Shown: positions 28,995 through 38,018 of the stretch, piece by piece | How positions within the stretch are numbered: the first letter of the stretch is position 1 | How the letters are laid out: each line of letters opens with the position of its first letter | Notes under the pieces: generated by a model | The model's database searches: none | Seen by the model: only the letters and a program-made list of their open reading frames with translations | What the model was told of the DNA's origin: nothing | Made by a program: the position numbers and the translations under genes | Assembly (NCBI GenBank): GCA_020446945.1 | Contig: JAGRDS010000019.1 | Span: 1-64,000 of the forward strand | Origin: Parvularculaceae bacterium | GTDB lineage: Bacteria > Pseudomonadota > Alphaproteobacteria > Caulobacterales > Parvularculaceae | Direction: 5' to 3' | Length of the DNA stretch: 64,000 bases

Positions 28995-29687
28995 TCAGTC
29001 AGGGACCAGCATGTATCCGACGCCGCGGACGGTTTGCAGGAAGATCGGCGTTCTTGGATCGTCTTCTATTTTTTTGCGGATGCGCGTGATCTGCACGTCG
29101 ATCGAACGCTCCATCGGCGTCGATGTTAATTCCGCGAGCGCCAGCCGCGATATCGCTTCTCCCGGTTTCGCCGCCAGAACGCGGAGCAGGGCGAGTTCGC
29201 CCGCTGTCAGTTTGACCAGCTCTCCGTCCCTGCGTAATTCGCCGCGTCCCGGCTCAAACGTCGCCTGGCCGAATGTCAGAACCCGGCGCTCCCGCGCTGC
29301 CGGTCGCGAACGACGAAGCAGTGCGCTGATACGCAACAATAGTTCGCGCGGCTCAAACGGTTTCGACAGGTAATCGTCCGCGCCGCGTTCAAGACCTTCG
29401 ATGCGATCTTCGGGAAGTCCGCGCGCTGTCAGCAACAGAATGGGAACATTCGACGCCGCCCTGATCTTCTCGGTGAGGTCGAAGCCGGAAAGGCCCGGCA
29501 TCATGACATCCAGAATAAGGAGATCGAATTCCACCGCGCCCATCAGCTCTCGCGCGTCCGCGCCGTTTTTGGCGGTCGAGATGCGAAGCCCGTTTTCGGA
29601 AAGATAACGTTTCAAGAGCGAACGGATGCGGTCGTCATCGTCGACGACGAGAATATGCGGCGCTTTTTCGTCAATCAGATTGCTCAT
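28995..29687 (-). CDS. OmpR-family response regulator
   Basis: This 230-residue regulator has an N-terminal receiver with acidic pocket 'VVDDDDR' and phospho-acceptor Asp60 in 'DLLILDVMMPG', followed by a C-terminal winged helix ending in 'RIRKKIEDDPRTPIFLQTVRGVGYML'. It should be phosphorylated by the adjacent EnvZ-like kinase and bind direct repeats as a dimer. The pgsA gene lies 16 bases upstream on the same strand, so it may share a transcript with phospholipid synthesis. The wording near the N-terminus ('PHILVVDDDDRIRSLLKRYL') is like PetR/CenR. Confidence 0.93.
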   Translation of the reverse strand: MSNLIDEKAPHILVVDDDDRIRSLLKRYLSENGLRISTAKNGADARELMGAVEFDLLILDVMMPGLSGFDLTEKIRAASNVPILLLTARGLPEDRIEGLERGADDYLSKPFEPRELLLRISALLRRSRPAARERRVLTFGQATFEPGRGELRRDGELVKLTAGELALLRVLAAKPGEAISRLALAELTSTPMERSIDVQITRIRKKIEDDPRTPIFLQTVRGVGYMLVPD

Positions 29688-29703
29688 GATCGGCTCTTTG
29701 AAA

Positions 29704-30258
29704 TCAGCCGCCGCCGCGGCGCAAGAGGCGAACGGCGTCTTTTATATATTGAGCGCCGGTGATCGCGGTGAGAATGGCGGCGATCCACAACACGGCGCTC
29801 GCCGCTTGTGACGAGGAGGCCGGTAATATTCCGCCGGGCGCGGAGGCGAGGAAAAGCGCAATCGCGATAAGTTGCGCCGTAGTTTTCCATTTGGCGAGGG
29901 CGGACACTTTGAGGACTGCGCCGGTTGGGCCCAGCGCCTCGCGCAGGCCGCCGACAAGTATCTCCCGCAGCAGAATAATCAGTGCGGCGATGAAATCCGC
30001 ATTGTGAATATAGCCGTTGCGTACAAGCAGAAGGATCGATGCTGCGACCAGCAATTTGTCGGCGAGCGGGTCGATCGCTGCGCCAAGCGCGGATGTTTCG
30101 TTTCGCGATCGTGCGATCCGCCCATCGAGAAAATCGGTGACGGCGGCGAGGATGAAGACCGCGAGCGCGGCATTCATCGCCCAGGGCGCATTGATGAAGA
30201 ATATCGCCGCGAAAGGGGCGATGAGGATGATCCGGGAAAGGGTGAGCCAGTTCGCCAT
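29704..30258 (-). CDS. pgsA: CDP-diacylglycerol-glycerol-3-phosphate 3-phosphatidyltransferase
   Basis: This 184-residue integral membrane enzyme makes phosphatidylglycerol phosphate. The CDP-alcohol phosphotransferase motif D-G-x2-A-R-x8-G-x3-D-x3-D is complete from '[11 protein letters not shown]' to '[11 protein letters not shown]' near 42-68. The N-terminus '[15 protein letters not shown]' is typical. Phosphatidylglycerol is the lipid donor used by Lgt, encoded nearby. It is followed by the response regulator gene. Confidence 0.94.
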   Translation of the reverse strand: MANWLTLSRIILIAPFAAIFFINAPWAMNAALAVFILAAVTDFLDGRIARSRNETSALGAAIDPLADKLLVAASILLLVRNGYIHNADFIAALIILLREILVGGLREALGPTGAVLKVSALAKWKTTAQLIAIALFLASAPGGILPASSSQAASAVLWIAAILTAITGAQYIKDAVRLLRRGGG

Positions 30259-30305
30259 GAACTAAAGCTTAGACCTATTCGACCGTCCGGATCATCCCCT
30301 TGATC

Positions 30306-31697
30306 TTAACCTTTTTCGTCAGCCTTGCCCCAGAGTTTCTCCCACCATTTCTCTTTCGGCGGCGGCGTGAATTCCTGGCCGTTCTCATCCATTTTCGAAC
30401 GGATATCGCCGACGTCCCAGCCGGTAAGATTGGCGAGCGTTTGCGCCTCCTTTTCGTAGCGCGCCGGGAGGTCGGCGCGGTAACGCTCCGCCGCCTCGCA
30501 TTGCGCCGGGCCCTTATAGGCGTGACGCATGACATAGCGACCCTGGAAGTTTTCGCGGTCGCCGGTTGATTTGAACATCAGGTCTTCGGGAAAGTGCGCC
30601 GCGTCGTAACTGACATGGAGGCGCGTGACGAAAACATCGCGGGAAGCCTGCGGCGCAGGGCGCCGGCGCGTGATCGGCTGCGGCGCGCCCGCGTCTGCTC
30701 CGATCCAGAAAACGCCGAGTTCGCGCAATTCCGCGTCGGACAGCGGGTCGGCCGCACATGGGTCGCACCAGTTCATGTCCCACGCATATTCCAGAAATAC
30801 GGCGTTTTCCGATTCGCGCTGAACCTGTTCGGCGAACATTGCTTTGTAAAACCCGCCGAATTCGTCTTTCACATAGGTCGGAATGTTCATTCCGGTCGGC
30901 AATTTCACCGTTCGGTAATTCGTCGTTTCCACGCGCCCAGTTCGCGTCAGGGCGAATATGAAAAGTTCCTGCTTTCCGTCCGCGTTCACCGTGCCAAGCC
31001 GAATCGGCAACATGAATCGCGGCGATTCAAATGCGATCTGCAAGGGGCGCAGATAATGCAACCCCGTTTTCGACTGCTCGTCCAGATTGACCTTCGCGAC
31101 GAAAAACTTTGTTCCCTGTTTGACATAGCTGCCGAGCGTCGCCTCAGCGCCCTTCGGCAATTTGTACCCGTTTTGCTTCAACCAGATTGCAAGTCCGGCG
31201 GATTCATTCGCCGACAGGATCTGAATGTCATATTCTCCGACCGTATATTCAGCTTCGACGGTGACGCCGAGTGAGTTCTTTCTGGAGCGCCCTTCGCCTT
31301 TCGCATCGCTCATCCTGGCCATCGGCGCCGCCATCGCCTCATATTCGAATCTGGCGCAGGGATCGTCGTCGAAATATTCGACAAGGCGCGGCGAGGTGTA
31401 GACGTCGAGGTGATCGATGATCGCATTTTCGGTGACGTGAATCTGCCCTTCCGACAGGACGACCGGCACCGGTACGATCATGGCGAACTCTTTCAGGTCG
31501 CCCTGAAAATCGTTCGACATCGTCATGACAGTTCGATCACCGTCACGCATGATTGCGACCTTCGACGCCTTGTTGAACAGCTTCGTATCGGCTTTGGCGA
31601 CGTAAAATCCGCAAAAGGCGAAGGCGCCGCCTGTTGCGGCGATCGCTGCGAGAGCTGATGCGGCGGCTGCGAGCGTTTTCTTGAGCGAGCGTTTCAT
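30306..31697 (-). CDS. DUF2330 exported protein
   Basis: This 463-residue protein has an N-terminal signal peptide (basic MKRSLKKT, hydrophobic Ala-rich core to about residue 26, then 'AFAFCGFYVAKAD'). The mature start 'CGFYVAKADTKLFN', the 'EFAMIVPVPV' segment and the Cys-x2-Cys motif 'NWCDPCAADPLS' are DUF2330 landmarks. It also has 'DDDPCARFEY', so several cysteines suggest periplasmic disulfides or metal binding; no function is known. The C-terminus is rich in charged residues. ATG 31697 is preceded by an AAGAGGAAG site; the frame extends further but without signal-like sequence. It follows an RnfD/NqrB-like gene by 22 bases. Confidence 0.85.
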   Translation of the reverse strand: MKRSLKKTLAAAASALAAIAATGGAFAFCGFYVAKADTKLFNKASKVAIMRDGDRTVMTMSNDFQGDLKEFAMIVPVPVVLSEGQIHVTENAIIDHLDVYTSPRLVEYFDDDPCARFEYEAMAAPMARMSDAKGEGRSRKNSLGVTVEAEYTVGEYDIQILSANESAGLAIWLKQNGYKLPKGAEATLGSYVKQGTKFFVAKVNLDEQSKTGLHYLRPLQIAFESPRFMLPIRLGTVNADGKQELFIFALTRTGRVETTNYRTVKLPTGMNIPTYVKDEFGGFYKAMFAEQVQRESENAVFLEYAWDMNWCDPCAADPLSDAELRELGVFWIGADAGAPQPITRRRPAPQASRDVFVTRLHVSYDAAHFPEDLMFKSTGDRENFQGRYVMRHAYKGPAQCEAAERYRADLPARYEKEAQTLANLTGWDVGDIRSKMDENGQEFTPPPKEKWWEKLWGKADEKG

Positions 31698-31719
31698 CGG
31701 CTTTTCTTCCTCTTGTCGG

Positions 31720-32586
31720 TCATTCTGCAGGAATCCTGAAAGGTCTTTCGTCCGGCGAGATGGAATTGTCGCGCCACTCATACCGGCGCGCCCGATCGAA
31801 CAGTTCGATCAGGGGGCGGACAAGGCAGGCGACAGCGAGCGCGTAAAATACGCCGTCGGACTCATATAGGTGGAACACGAACAAATAGGCGAGAACCGCT
31901 GTTCCGCCGGCGAAGGCCATTCGAAGCGGCAGCCCGTCCGGCGTTGTCTTTGGATCCGAGATCATGAAAAACGCAAACAGAACGAGCGCGCCGTTCTGTA
32001 ATCGCAGCATCGGAATGGAAAGCGGATCGCCGAGCCAGATCGCACGGGCGAACAGCAGCGCCGCGAAAACGCCGAGAAAAATGAGCGGCACGTCGAGCCT
32101 GGAGGCGCGCCAGGCGACGAACGAACCGGCGCCGGCGATCAACGCCGCCAGCCATACAGCCGTTCCCCATTGCCCCGGCGTCGTCCACGCTTGGCTGGTC
32201 GCGAGCGTCATTGCGACAATTGCGATATTGGCTGGATTAAAGACGTGTTTGCCGCCCGCGCGAACGAGAAATTTAGAAGCGATCGCGATAAAGGCGGCCG
32301 CCGCGAGCGGCCAAAGAGCCTCCGCGCGCAATAACAGCGTCAGCGATAATGCGGTGATCATCGCGCTTTTCGCCTCAAAGCGCACGGCGAAGATCATCGA
32401 CATGATCCATTGCGTCGAGATCGCGGTAATCGCGATTATCATGAATTCGATCAATTCAATATTGAATGCGCGCACGAATGCGCCGAACGCAAGAAGGGAG
32501 GAAAGCGCGGCAATCTGAAAAATCCGCGGATCGAGCCGGCGCTCCGGCGCGGCGGGCGTTCGCACAGGGTTTGCGGCGCGCGTCAT
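31720..32586 (-). CDS. RnfD/NqrB-like membrane protein (stand-alone)
   Basis: This 288-residue protein has about nine membrane helices. It belongs to the NQR2/RnfD/RnfE family, as judged by 'GGKHVFNPANIAIVAM' near 115-130 (the family's FNPA motif) and 'FFMISDPKTTPDG' near 230. Other Rnf or Nqr subunits are absent. I see no Ser/Thr-Gly-Ala-Thr flavinylation site, so it may not carry covalent FMN. The first ATG, 32598, directly abuts GGAGG and cannot use it; ATG 32586, 12 bases away, is more credible. Partner: the DUF2330 gene 22 bases downstream. Confidence 0.78.
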   Translation of the reverse strand: MTRAANPVRTPAAPERRLDPRIFQIAALSSLLAFGAFVRAFNIELIEFMIIAITAISTQWIMSMIFAVRFEAKSAMITALSLTLLLRAEALWPLAAAAFIAIASKFLVRAGGKHVFNPANIAIVAMTLATSQAWTTPGQWGTAVWLAALIAGAGSFVAWRASRLDVPLIFLGVFAALLFARAIWLGDPLSIPMLRLQNGALVLFAFFMISDPKTTPDGLPLRMAFAGGTAVLAYLFVFHLYESDGVFYALAVACLVRPLIELFDRARRYEWRDNSISPDERPFRIPAE

Positions 32587-32690
32587 TTCTAAAATCATCC
32601 TCCGGTTGCGCCGGTCTCGCGCGGATACTCATGTAAGCGGACGATCAGGGCGAAAACGCGGCGGGGCGGAGAAATGAAAAAGGCGCGTCG

Positions 32691-33314
32691 TTAAACGGTT
32701 CCAAATATCCGGTCGCCTGCGTCGCCGAGACCGGGAAGGATATACCCTTTTTCGTTCAGCTCGCGGTCGATTGCGGCGGTGAAGATCGGCGTATCGGGGT
32801 GGGCCGCTTCAAAGGCGGCGACGCCTTCGGGCGCCGCCAGAAGACACATGTACTTAATTCGTCCGGCGCCAGCCTTTTTCAGCAGGTCAACGGCGGCGAT
32901 TGCGGAGTTTCCGGTCGCGAGCATTGGGTCGACGACGATAGCCTCGCATTCGCCCATCGCGTCGGGGAGTTTCAGGTAGTACTGGACAGGTTCGAGCGTC
33001 GCGTGGTCCCGGTAAAGGCCGATATGGCCGACCCGTGCGTCCGGAACCAGGTCGAGCATGCCGTTGAGCAGCCCGGCGCCGGCGCGCAGGATCGAAACGA
33101 AACAAAGCCGGCGTCCTTCGAGCGAAGGAAAGGTTCCCGTCTCCAGCGGCGTTTCAATCTCGCGCCGCCCAAGTTTAAGATCCTTCATGACTTCATAGGC
33201 GATGAGGAAGGAGACCTCGCGCAGCGTAACCCGAAAGAGCGCGCTGTTGGTCGTCCGGTCGCGCATGACCGTCAATTTGTGCTGGACGAGGGGGTGGGTG
33301 ACGATAGTAACCAT
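32691..33314 (-). CDS. upp: Uracil phosphoribosyltransferase
   Basis: This 207-residue enzyme forms UMP from uracil and PRPP. It has '[20 protein letters not shown]' at the N-terminus (split as [11 protein letters not shown] near 16-26), '[24 protein letters not shown]' in the middle, the PRPP loop '[15 protein letters not shown]' near 128-142, and the C-terminal '[16 protein letters not shown]', the uracil-binding signature. It is head-to-head with a cytosine deaminase gene across 74 bases, so both may be fired from one divergent promoter. Confidence 0.96.
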   Translation of the reverse strand: MVTIVTHPLVQHKLTVMRDRTTNSALFRVTLREVSFLIAYEVMKDLKLGRREIETPLETGTFPSLEGRRLCFVSILRAGAGLLNGMLDLVPDARVGHIGLYRDHATLEPVQYYLKLPDAMGECEAIVVDPMLATGNSAIAAVDLLKKAGAGRIKYMCLLAAPEGVAAFEAAHPDTPIFTAAIDRELNEKGYILPGLGDAGDRIFGTV

Positions 33315-33388
33315 TGCGCCGGGCTTTCGGGTTGAAGCTTTCGCCAGTTTGCGTCTAACTGACCCAAGCAACAAGCCTTCGGGGTTTT

Positions 33389-33835
33389 ATGATCTCGCAA
33401 TGGGATCGCCGCTTCGCTGAACTCGCCTTTATGGAGGCGAAGAAAAGCGCCGATAATGGCGGTTTGCCGATCGGCGCCGTATTGGCGAAAGGTGACAGGC
33501 TCATCGCGTCCGGCTGCAATCAGCGCGTCCAGCTTGGAGACCCGATCGCTCACGGCGAAATGGACTGTCTGAGGAAAGCCGGGCGACAGAAAACCTATGC
33601 GGGCATGACGCTTTATACGTCGCTTTCGCCCTGCATGATGTGCGCGGGAACGATCGTTCAGTTCAAAATCGCGCGCGTCATCATAAACGATACGCGCAAT
33701 TTCGGCGGCAATGAAGAATTTCTCCGCTCCAACGGCGTCGAAACGATCGATATTGCGCACGCCGATTCAATCGCACTCATGGCGAAATTCATCGCGGAAA
33801 ACCCCGACCTATGGCGCGAGGATATTGCCGAATGA
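33389..33835 (+). CDS. Cytosine deaminase of the yeast Fcy1 type
   Basis: This 148-residue zinc deaminase has 'IAHGEMDCL' near 53 (His ligand and catalytic Glu) and 'TSLSPCMMCAGTIV' near 76-89 (the two Cys ligands). The C-terminal 'FIAENPDLWREDIAE' closely resembles the end of yeast cytosine deaminase as I recall it, and 'GLPIGAVL' fits as well. That C-terminus shapes the Fcy1 pocket and separates it from guanine, tRNA-adenosine and bacterial CodA-type deaminases. It would convert cytosine to uracil, which Upp, encoded divergently, would turn into UMP. Confidence 0.85.
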   Translation: MISQWDRRFAELAFMEAKKSADNGGLPIGAVLAKGDRLIASGCNQRVQLGDPIAHGEMDCLRKAGRQKTYAGMTLYTSLSPCMMCAGTIVQFKIARVIINDTRNFGGNEEFLRSNGVETIDIAHADSIALMAKFIAENPDLWREDIAE

Positions 33836-33857
33836 ATGCGGTGGCGGCCTTTACGGT

Positions 33858-34133
33858 TTATTCTTCAGCCGGCGCGCAAACTTTTTTGCCGAGCCTTGAC
33901 GTACTCGTCTTGACATAGCGACAAACCATTTTGGGCTTTTCGGCGCTCTCTTTATCCGAATTCGCATCGGCGCTCTTGTCGGATGTATCGGATGCGCCGC
34001 TGGAAACGCCGTCGCGTGCGTGTGTTTCGGCTTGCGCGGCGTCCATTTCGCTCATTTCGTCGGCGGCGGCGAGCGACGGCGCAAAGGCCAGGGATGAAAG
34101 CGCTAAAAGGATGGCGAGACGTTTGGGCGACAT
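33858..34133 (-). CDS. Small exported protein with a C-terminal cysteine pair, function unknown
   Basis: This 91-residue protein starts with a clear signal peptide ('LAILLALSSLAFAPSLAAADE', cleavage likely after AAA). A low-complexity Asp/Ser/Ala/Glu-rich stretch follows (about 27-68), and the protein ends with 'VCRYVKTSTSRLGKKVC', two cysteines 15 residues apart that could form a disulfide. Similar short Cys-x(n)-Arg-x-Gly/Pro-x-Lys-x-Cys tails occur in many uncharacterised alphaproteobacterial exported proteins. The start codon is 19 bases downstream of a GC-rich hairpin. Confidence 0.6.
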   Translation of the reverse strand: MSPKRLAILLALSSLAFAPSLAAADEMSEMDAAQAETHARDGVSSGASDTSDKSADANSDKESAEKPKMVCRYVKTSTSRLGKKVCAPAEE

Positions 34134-34438
34134 GAAAACCTCATTATTGGCGCCCGCCCGGGTCGATGCCCGGCGGGCTTTGCGGTCGGGGGGCGCAAGC
34201 GATCCTTTATCCAATGTAAATAGTCAATCGCGGTCGGCAGTATGGGGTTTTCGGCAAAACCTTTGGGAGTTTCGGTCAAATTTTGCGCGGCCCGCAGTCT
34301 GGGCGGGCTGTCTGTCGGCTCCGCCAATTCTGCGAATCGGATATCGGCGTATGCGCGATTGCGACGATTTGGGTGGGGCGAACGGGCGGCGCAATCGGGC
34401 GAATTGTGACAGGATCAAAGGCCAGTCAAGGGGATCAT
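34134..34438. other. Divergent intergenic region without a gene; contains a GC hairpin
   Basis: No convincing open frame is found here. A strong inverted repeat lies at 34152-34178: GCCCGCC-c-GGG, loop TCGATG, CCC-GGCGGGC. On the minus strand it falls in the 5' leader of the small exported protein gene. There is no T-run, so a terminator is unlikely. The remainder presumably contains promoters for the exported protein and the PepSY gene; AAGGGGA at 34428-34434 is the ribosome site of the latter. Confidence 0.5.
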
Positions 34439-35146
34439 ATGAACGGCGAGAAAGAAAATGCGCCGCCGCGCGCGGCGCGCGGGGGCTACCTTTTCATTCC
34501 AAAGAATTTGCAGCGTGCGGACATAATTATCTGGCTGCGCCGCAGTCATGCCTGGACGGGCGTTTTCGGCGCAGTCCTGTTTTTTTGTTTCGGACTGACG
34601 GGCCTTTATCTCAACCATGAGCGGCACTGGAAACTGGAAGGCGGCAGGATGCTCGAAGTCGCTTCGCTTGACGTCGCTGTCGATCCCGCAGCGATAGGCT
34701 CGCTCGCCGATCTCGCCGATTGGATGCGCAGCGAGTTTCAGATCAGCGGCCAACAAACTGGCGCCAGGCGAAATGCGGGCGGCGTTGTAATGTTCGACGG
34801 GCGCGCGATGCGCCAGCCCGATACTTTCAACGTGCAATTTCGCGGACCGAATGCGCTTGTCATCGCCGATTACCAACTCGGATCGAACACAGTGTCGGTG
34901 ACAAGACGGGATGCAAGTCTGTTAAAGGCGCTCATCCATCTTCATGTCTCGTCCGGCGCCGGCAAGGCCTATATTCTGCTCGCCGATACGATCGCCGGCG
35001 CTTTAATGTTCATGAGCCTGAGCGGCGTTTTGCTCTGGACGCGCTTACATGGCGGCCGCCTCATCGCAATCGGCATTCTTGGCTCCTTGATCGTCTGGCT
35101 CTTGCTATCTGTGGGAAGCGCATGGCTGCATTGGGCGGCGCCATAG
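34439..35146 (+). CDS. PepSY-associated membrane protein
   Basis: This 235-residue protein has three or four membrane helices: one near 37-55 ('HAWTGVFGAVLFFCFGLTGLY' region), a periplasmic PepSY-like section, then two or three at the C-terminus ('YILLADTIAGALMFMSLSGVLLW' region onward). 'LRRSHAWTG' and 'LIHLHVSSGAGKAYILLAD' are characteristic of the PepSY_TM group, which includes putative iron or siderophore reductases. His in both helical blocks could bind haem, by analogy only. It stands alone, convergent with uvrC. Confidence 0.8.
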   Translation: MNGEKENAPPRAARGGYLFIPKNLQRADIIIWLRRSHAWTGVFGAVLFFCFGLTGLYLNHERHWKLEGGRMLEVASLDVAVDPAAIGSLADLADWMRSEFQISGQQTGARRNAGGVVMFDGRAMRQPDTFNVQFRGPNALVIADYQLGSNTVSVTRRDASLLKALIHLHVSSGAGKAYILLADTIAGALMFMSLSGVLLWTRLHGGRLIAIGILGSLIVWLLLSVGSAWLHWAAP

Positions 35147-35175
35147 CGCAGCGTTTGCGGTGAATGCGCCGGGTT

Positions 35176-37128
35176 CTAGGCGCCGTGAAAGAAATCGTAG
35201 ATTCGTTGAGCGAGCGCTTCGGATACGCCCTCGACGCAGGCGAGGTCTTCCGGCTTCGCGCGCGCAATCTCCTTCGCCGATCCGAAATGGTTTAAAAGCG
35301 CGCGTTTTTTCGCCGGGCCGACGCCGGGAATTTCATCAATCGGATTTGCGCCGAGTGATTTTTTCCGTTTAGCGCGGTGTGCGCCGATTGCGAAGCGGTG
35401 CGCTTCGTCGCGCAGTCTCTGGACGAAAAAAAGGGCGGGGTCGCGCGGGGGCAAAAGAAACGGCTCCTTGCCCGGCGCTACGATCTGTTCGCCGACGGCG
35501 CCCATCGTGCGATCGACGCGCTTTTCTCCGCTTTCGGTTTCTCTGCGCGGTTTTGCAATGCCGACGATCGCCACGCCTTCGGCGCCGCAGTCGAAACCGA
35601 GTTCCTGCAGCGCGCCCAGCGCAGCCGAAAGCTGGCCCTTGCCGCCGTCGATAATAACGAGGTCGGGACGTGTTTGCGCGTCGGCGTCTTTCATCAGGCG
35701 TGCAAACCGCCGCGTCAGCACTTCACGCATCATCGCGTAATCGTCGCCGGGCGTCAGATCTGCGGATTTGATATTATACTTCCGATATTGTTTTTTCTCG
35801 AATCCATCGGGGCCGGCGACGATCATCGCGCCGACGGCGTTAGAGCCTGAAATATGCGAATTGTCGTACACTTCGATGCGCTGCGGCGGGCTTTCAAGGC
35901 CGAGCGCTTCGGCGAGGCGGGCGAGGGATTTTTGCTGGGTGGCGCTTTCCGCCATGCGCCGGGACAGCGCTTCGCGCGCATTCATCAAGGCCTGGTCCAT
36001 TATGGCGCGTTTTTCGCCGCGTTTTGGCGACGTGATCGTCACCTTGCGCCCCGCGCGCAGCGTAAGCGCTTCACCCAGTAGTTCGTCCTGGTCCGGCGTC
36101 TGGCTGGTGAGGATAAGTCCCGGCGGTTCGCGCCCGTCGTAGAATTGAGCCATAAAGGCTGAAAGTATCGCCGGCGGCTCGTCCTCACGGTCATGCTTGG
36201 GGAAAAAGGCGTGGTTTCCCCAGTTCTGCCCGGCGCGGAAAAAGAATACCTGAACGCAGGCCGCGCCGCCATCCATGTGAATGGCGAAAATGTCCGCATG
36301 CGACACACCTTCGGCGTTTATATCTTGCGAACCCTGAACATAGGTGAGCGCGCGAATCCGGTCACGCAGGCGTGCGGCGCGTTCAAAATCAAGCGCTTCG
36401 GAAGCCTTCTCCATATCCTGGGACAATCGACGCTGCACGGAGACTGAATCCCCATCGAGAAATTTTTTCGCCTCTCCGACAAGCGCGCCGTATTCCTCAG
36501 GCGAGATCAGGCCGACACAAGGCGCCGCACAGCGTTTGATTTGGTGCAGAAGGCAGGGGCGCGTGCGGTTCTCGTAAACGCTGTCTGCGCAAGATCGCAG
36601 CAGGAACGCTTTTTGAAGCGTATTCAGCGTGCGGTTCACAGCCGTCGCCGAAGCGAACGGACCGTAATAGTCGCCCTTGCGCTTGCGCGCGCCGCGATGC
36701 TTCAGGATCTGCGCGGCGGCATGATCGGACGCTATCAAAATATAGGGAAAGGACTTGTCGTCGCGCAGGATGACATTGTAGCGCGGTTTCAGTTGTTTGA
36801 TGAGGTTCGCTTCGAGCAGGAGCGCCTCGGTCTCGGTCGCAGTGACGACGAACTCCATCGACCGCGTTTCGGAAATCATCCGCATGATGCGGTTCGAATG
36901 GCCGCCCGATTTCGCGTAGGAAGCGACCCGGTTTTTGAGGCTCTTCGCCTTCCCGACATAGAGAACGTCGCCGGCGTCGTTCATCATCCGGTAAACGCCC
37001 GGGCGCGCCGGCAAACGGCTGACCTCGTCCGCGATCAGCGCCGCGCCGCGCAAAGGGTGAATCGCTTCTTGCGATCCGTCCGGACTTTTTTGAGAGCCGG
37101 TTAAGTCTTCGTTATTATCGCGGACCAT
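35176..37128 (-). CDS. uvrC: UvrABC system subunit C
   Basis: This 650-residue endonuclease makes both incisions in nucleotide excision repair. Its domains, in order, are: GIY-YIG ('[19 protein letters not shown]' near 43-61, catalytic Tyr/Arg nearby); Cys-rich linker ('[17 protein letters not shown]'); UvrB-binding UVR motif near 230; RNase H-like nuclease with '[17 protein letters not shown]' and '[14 protein letters not shown]'; and two C-terminal helix-hairpin-helix units ('[17 protein letters not shown]'). The N-terminus carries an extra polar stretch of about 25 residues, so a start slightly downstream is possible. Confidence 0.96.
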   Translation of the reverse strand: MVRDNNEDLTGSQKSPDGSQEAIHPLRGAALIADEVSRLPARPGVYRMMNDAGDVLYVGKAKSLKNRVASYAKSGGHSNRIMRMISETRSMEFVVTATETEALLLEANLIKQLKPRYNVILRDDKSFPYILIASDHAAAQILKHRGARKRKGDYYGPFASATAVNRTLNTLQKAFLLRSCADSVYENRTRPCLLHQIKRCAAPCVGLISPEEYGALVGEAKKFLDGDSVSVQRRLSQDMEKASEALDFERAARLRDRIRALTYVQGSQDINAEGVSHADIFAIHMDGGAACVQVFFFRAGQNWGNHAFFPKHDREDEPPAILSAFMAQFYDGREPPGLILTSQTPDQDELLGEALTLRAGRKVTITSPKRGEKRAIMDQALMNAREALSRRMAESATQQKSLARLAEALGLESPPQRIEVYDNSHISGSNAVGAMIVAGPDGFEKKQYRKYNIKSADLTPGDDYAMMREVLTRRFARLMKDADAQTRPDLVIIDGGKGQLSAALGALQELGFDCGAEGVAIVGIAKPRRETESGEKRVDRTMGAVGEQIVAPGKEPFLLPPRDPALFFVQRLRDEAHRFAIGAHRAKRKKSLGANPIDEIPGVGPAKKRALLNHFGSAKEIARAKPEDLACVEGVSEALAQRIYDFFHGA

Positions 37129-37168
37129 AGCGTGACGGCGTATAGCGGGGATTGAACCGGGTCAAACC

Positions 37169-37792
37169 ATGACGGACCGGGAAGAACTCAAGGGAACGCT
37201 GGGGGCGTTCATCCTTTTTGGACTTGTCGTCCTTTGCGGCGTTTTCGCCGCTTATGCGGCGGTCGAGGACTATGCGCGCGCGCGGGCGAGCCTTTCGTGG
37301 CGCGCCGTCGACGGCGTAGTCCTGAGCCGCGAGAGCGAGGGTGCGCAGGTGCGATACGCCTGGTTCGACGGCGCTGAGTCGCACACCGGCGCGCGCGTTC
37401 GCTTCTGGACCGGGGCGGCGCCGGGCGGGGGAAAGGTTTACCAGCCGGGACACCCGATCAAGGTCCATGTCTCCCCCGATGACGGCTCGCTTGCGGTTCT
37501 CGAACCCGGTGGATCGAGCGTCCTGTTTGCGGGCGTTCTCGGCTTTGCGGCTTTCCTCGTATTCATCGGGCTTGCGGGGATCATCCGCCTGACGATGCTG
37601 CTCGACGGTTTGCAGCCGGCTCGCCATGAAGCGAGCGCGTCAATTCCCGGCGCAGAAGGCGACCCGCTCGTTGAGGCTCGGCCGGGCGAGTTCGACCTTG
37701 TAGAGCGCCGGGGCGTCCGCGATCGCCGCCGCGAATATCCAGGCGGCGGTGTTTTCGAGCGTGGGGCGCTCGAGCCCGGGAATGGCGTTTAG
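37169..37792 (+). CDS. DUF3592-like membrane protein with an antisense-overlapping tail
   Basis: 207 residues. TM1 is near 12-32 and TM2 near 112-137; between them lies a beta-rich extracytoplasmic segment ('GVVLSRESEGAQVRYAWFDG', then 'YQPGHPIKVHVSPDD'), the usual DUF3592 arrangement. No enzyme activity is known. The last 50 residues (after about 157) are read from the strand opposite the 3' end of the PTPS gene and look unlike the rest, so the ancestral stop has probably been lost. It is divergent from uvrC by 40 bases. Confidence 0.7.
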   Translation: MTDREELKGTLGAFILFGLVVLCGVFAAYAAVEDYARARASLSWRAVDGVVLSRESEGAQVRYAWFDGAESHTGARVRFWTGAAPGGGKVYQPGHPIKVHVSPDDGSLAVLEPGGSSVLFAGVLGFAAFLVFIGLAGIIRLTMLLDGLQPARHEASASIPGAEGDPLVEARPGEFDLVERRGVRDRRREYPGGGVFERGALEPGNGV

Positions 37793-38014
37793 CAACCGGT
37801 GATCAAGTTGACCGTGTAAACGCGCGCAGATTGCTTTCAGCCTGGCGAAATCGATGATCCAGCCCTCGGGCGCGAGTTTTTCCGCGCGCAGCGTCAGCGT
37901 AACTACGAATGAATGGCCGTGAATGCGCGAATAGGGGTGATCGGCTTCGCCGCGGACGTTTTCGGCGAGATCGTGGGCGGCTTCGAAAGTGAACGTATAT
38001 GATTGTTCGAACAA
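37640..38014 (-). CDS. 6-pyruvoyltetrahydropterin synthase/QueD homologue without the catalytic Cys
   Basis: This 124-residue T-fold protein keeps the zinc histidines His14 ('FEAAHDL') and His32/His34 ('RIHGHSF'), the second-half 'DHRLLNAIPGLERPTLENTAAWI' landmarks (split: DHRLLN near 72, PTLEN near 84), and a C-terminal Glu in 'VELARPS'. E. coli QueD has Cys four residues before HGH; here that position is Tyr28 ('HPYSRIHGH'), and there is no Cys anywhere near. It may act on dihydroneopterin triphosphate through a different chemistry, or do something else. It is followed upstream in the operon by folB and a pteridine reductase-like SDR. Confidence 0.85.
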   Translation of the reverse strand: MFEQSYTFTFEAAHDLAENVRGEADHPYSRIHGHSFVVTLTLRAEKLAPEGWIIDFARLKAICARLHGQLDHRLLNAIPGLERPTLENTAAWIFAAAIADAPALYKVELARPSLNERVAFCAGN

Positions 38015-38018
38015 TTGA

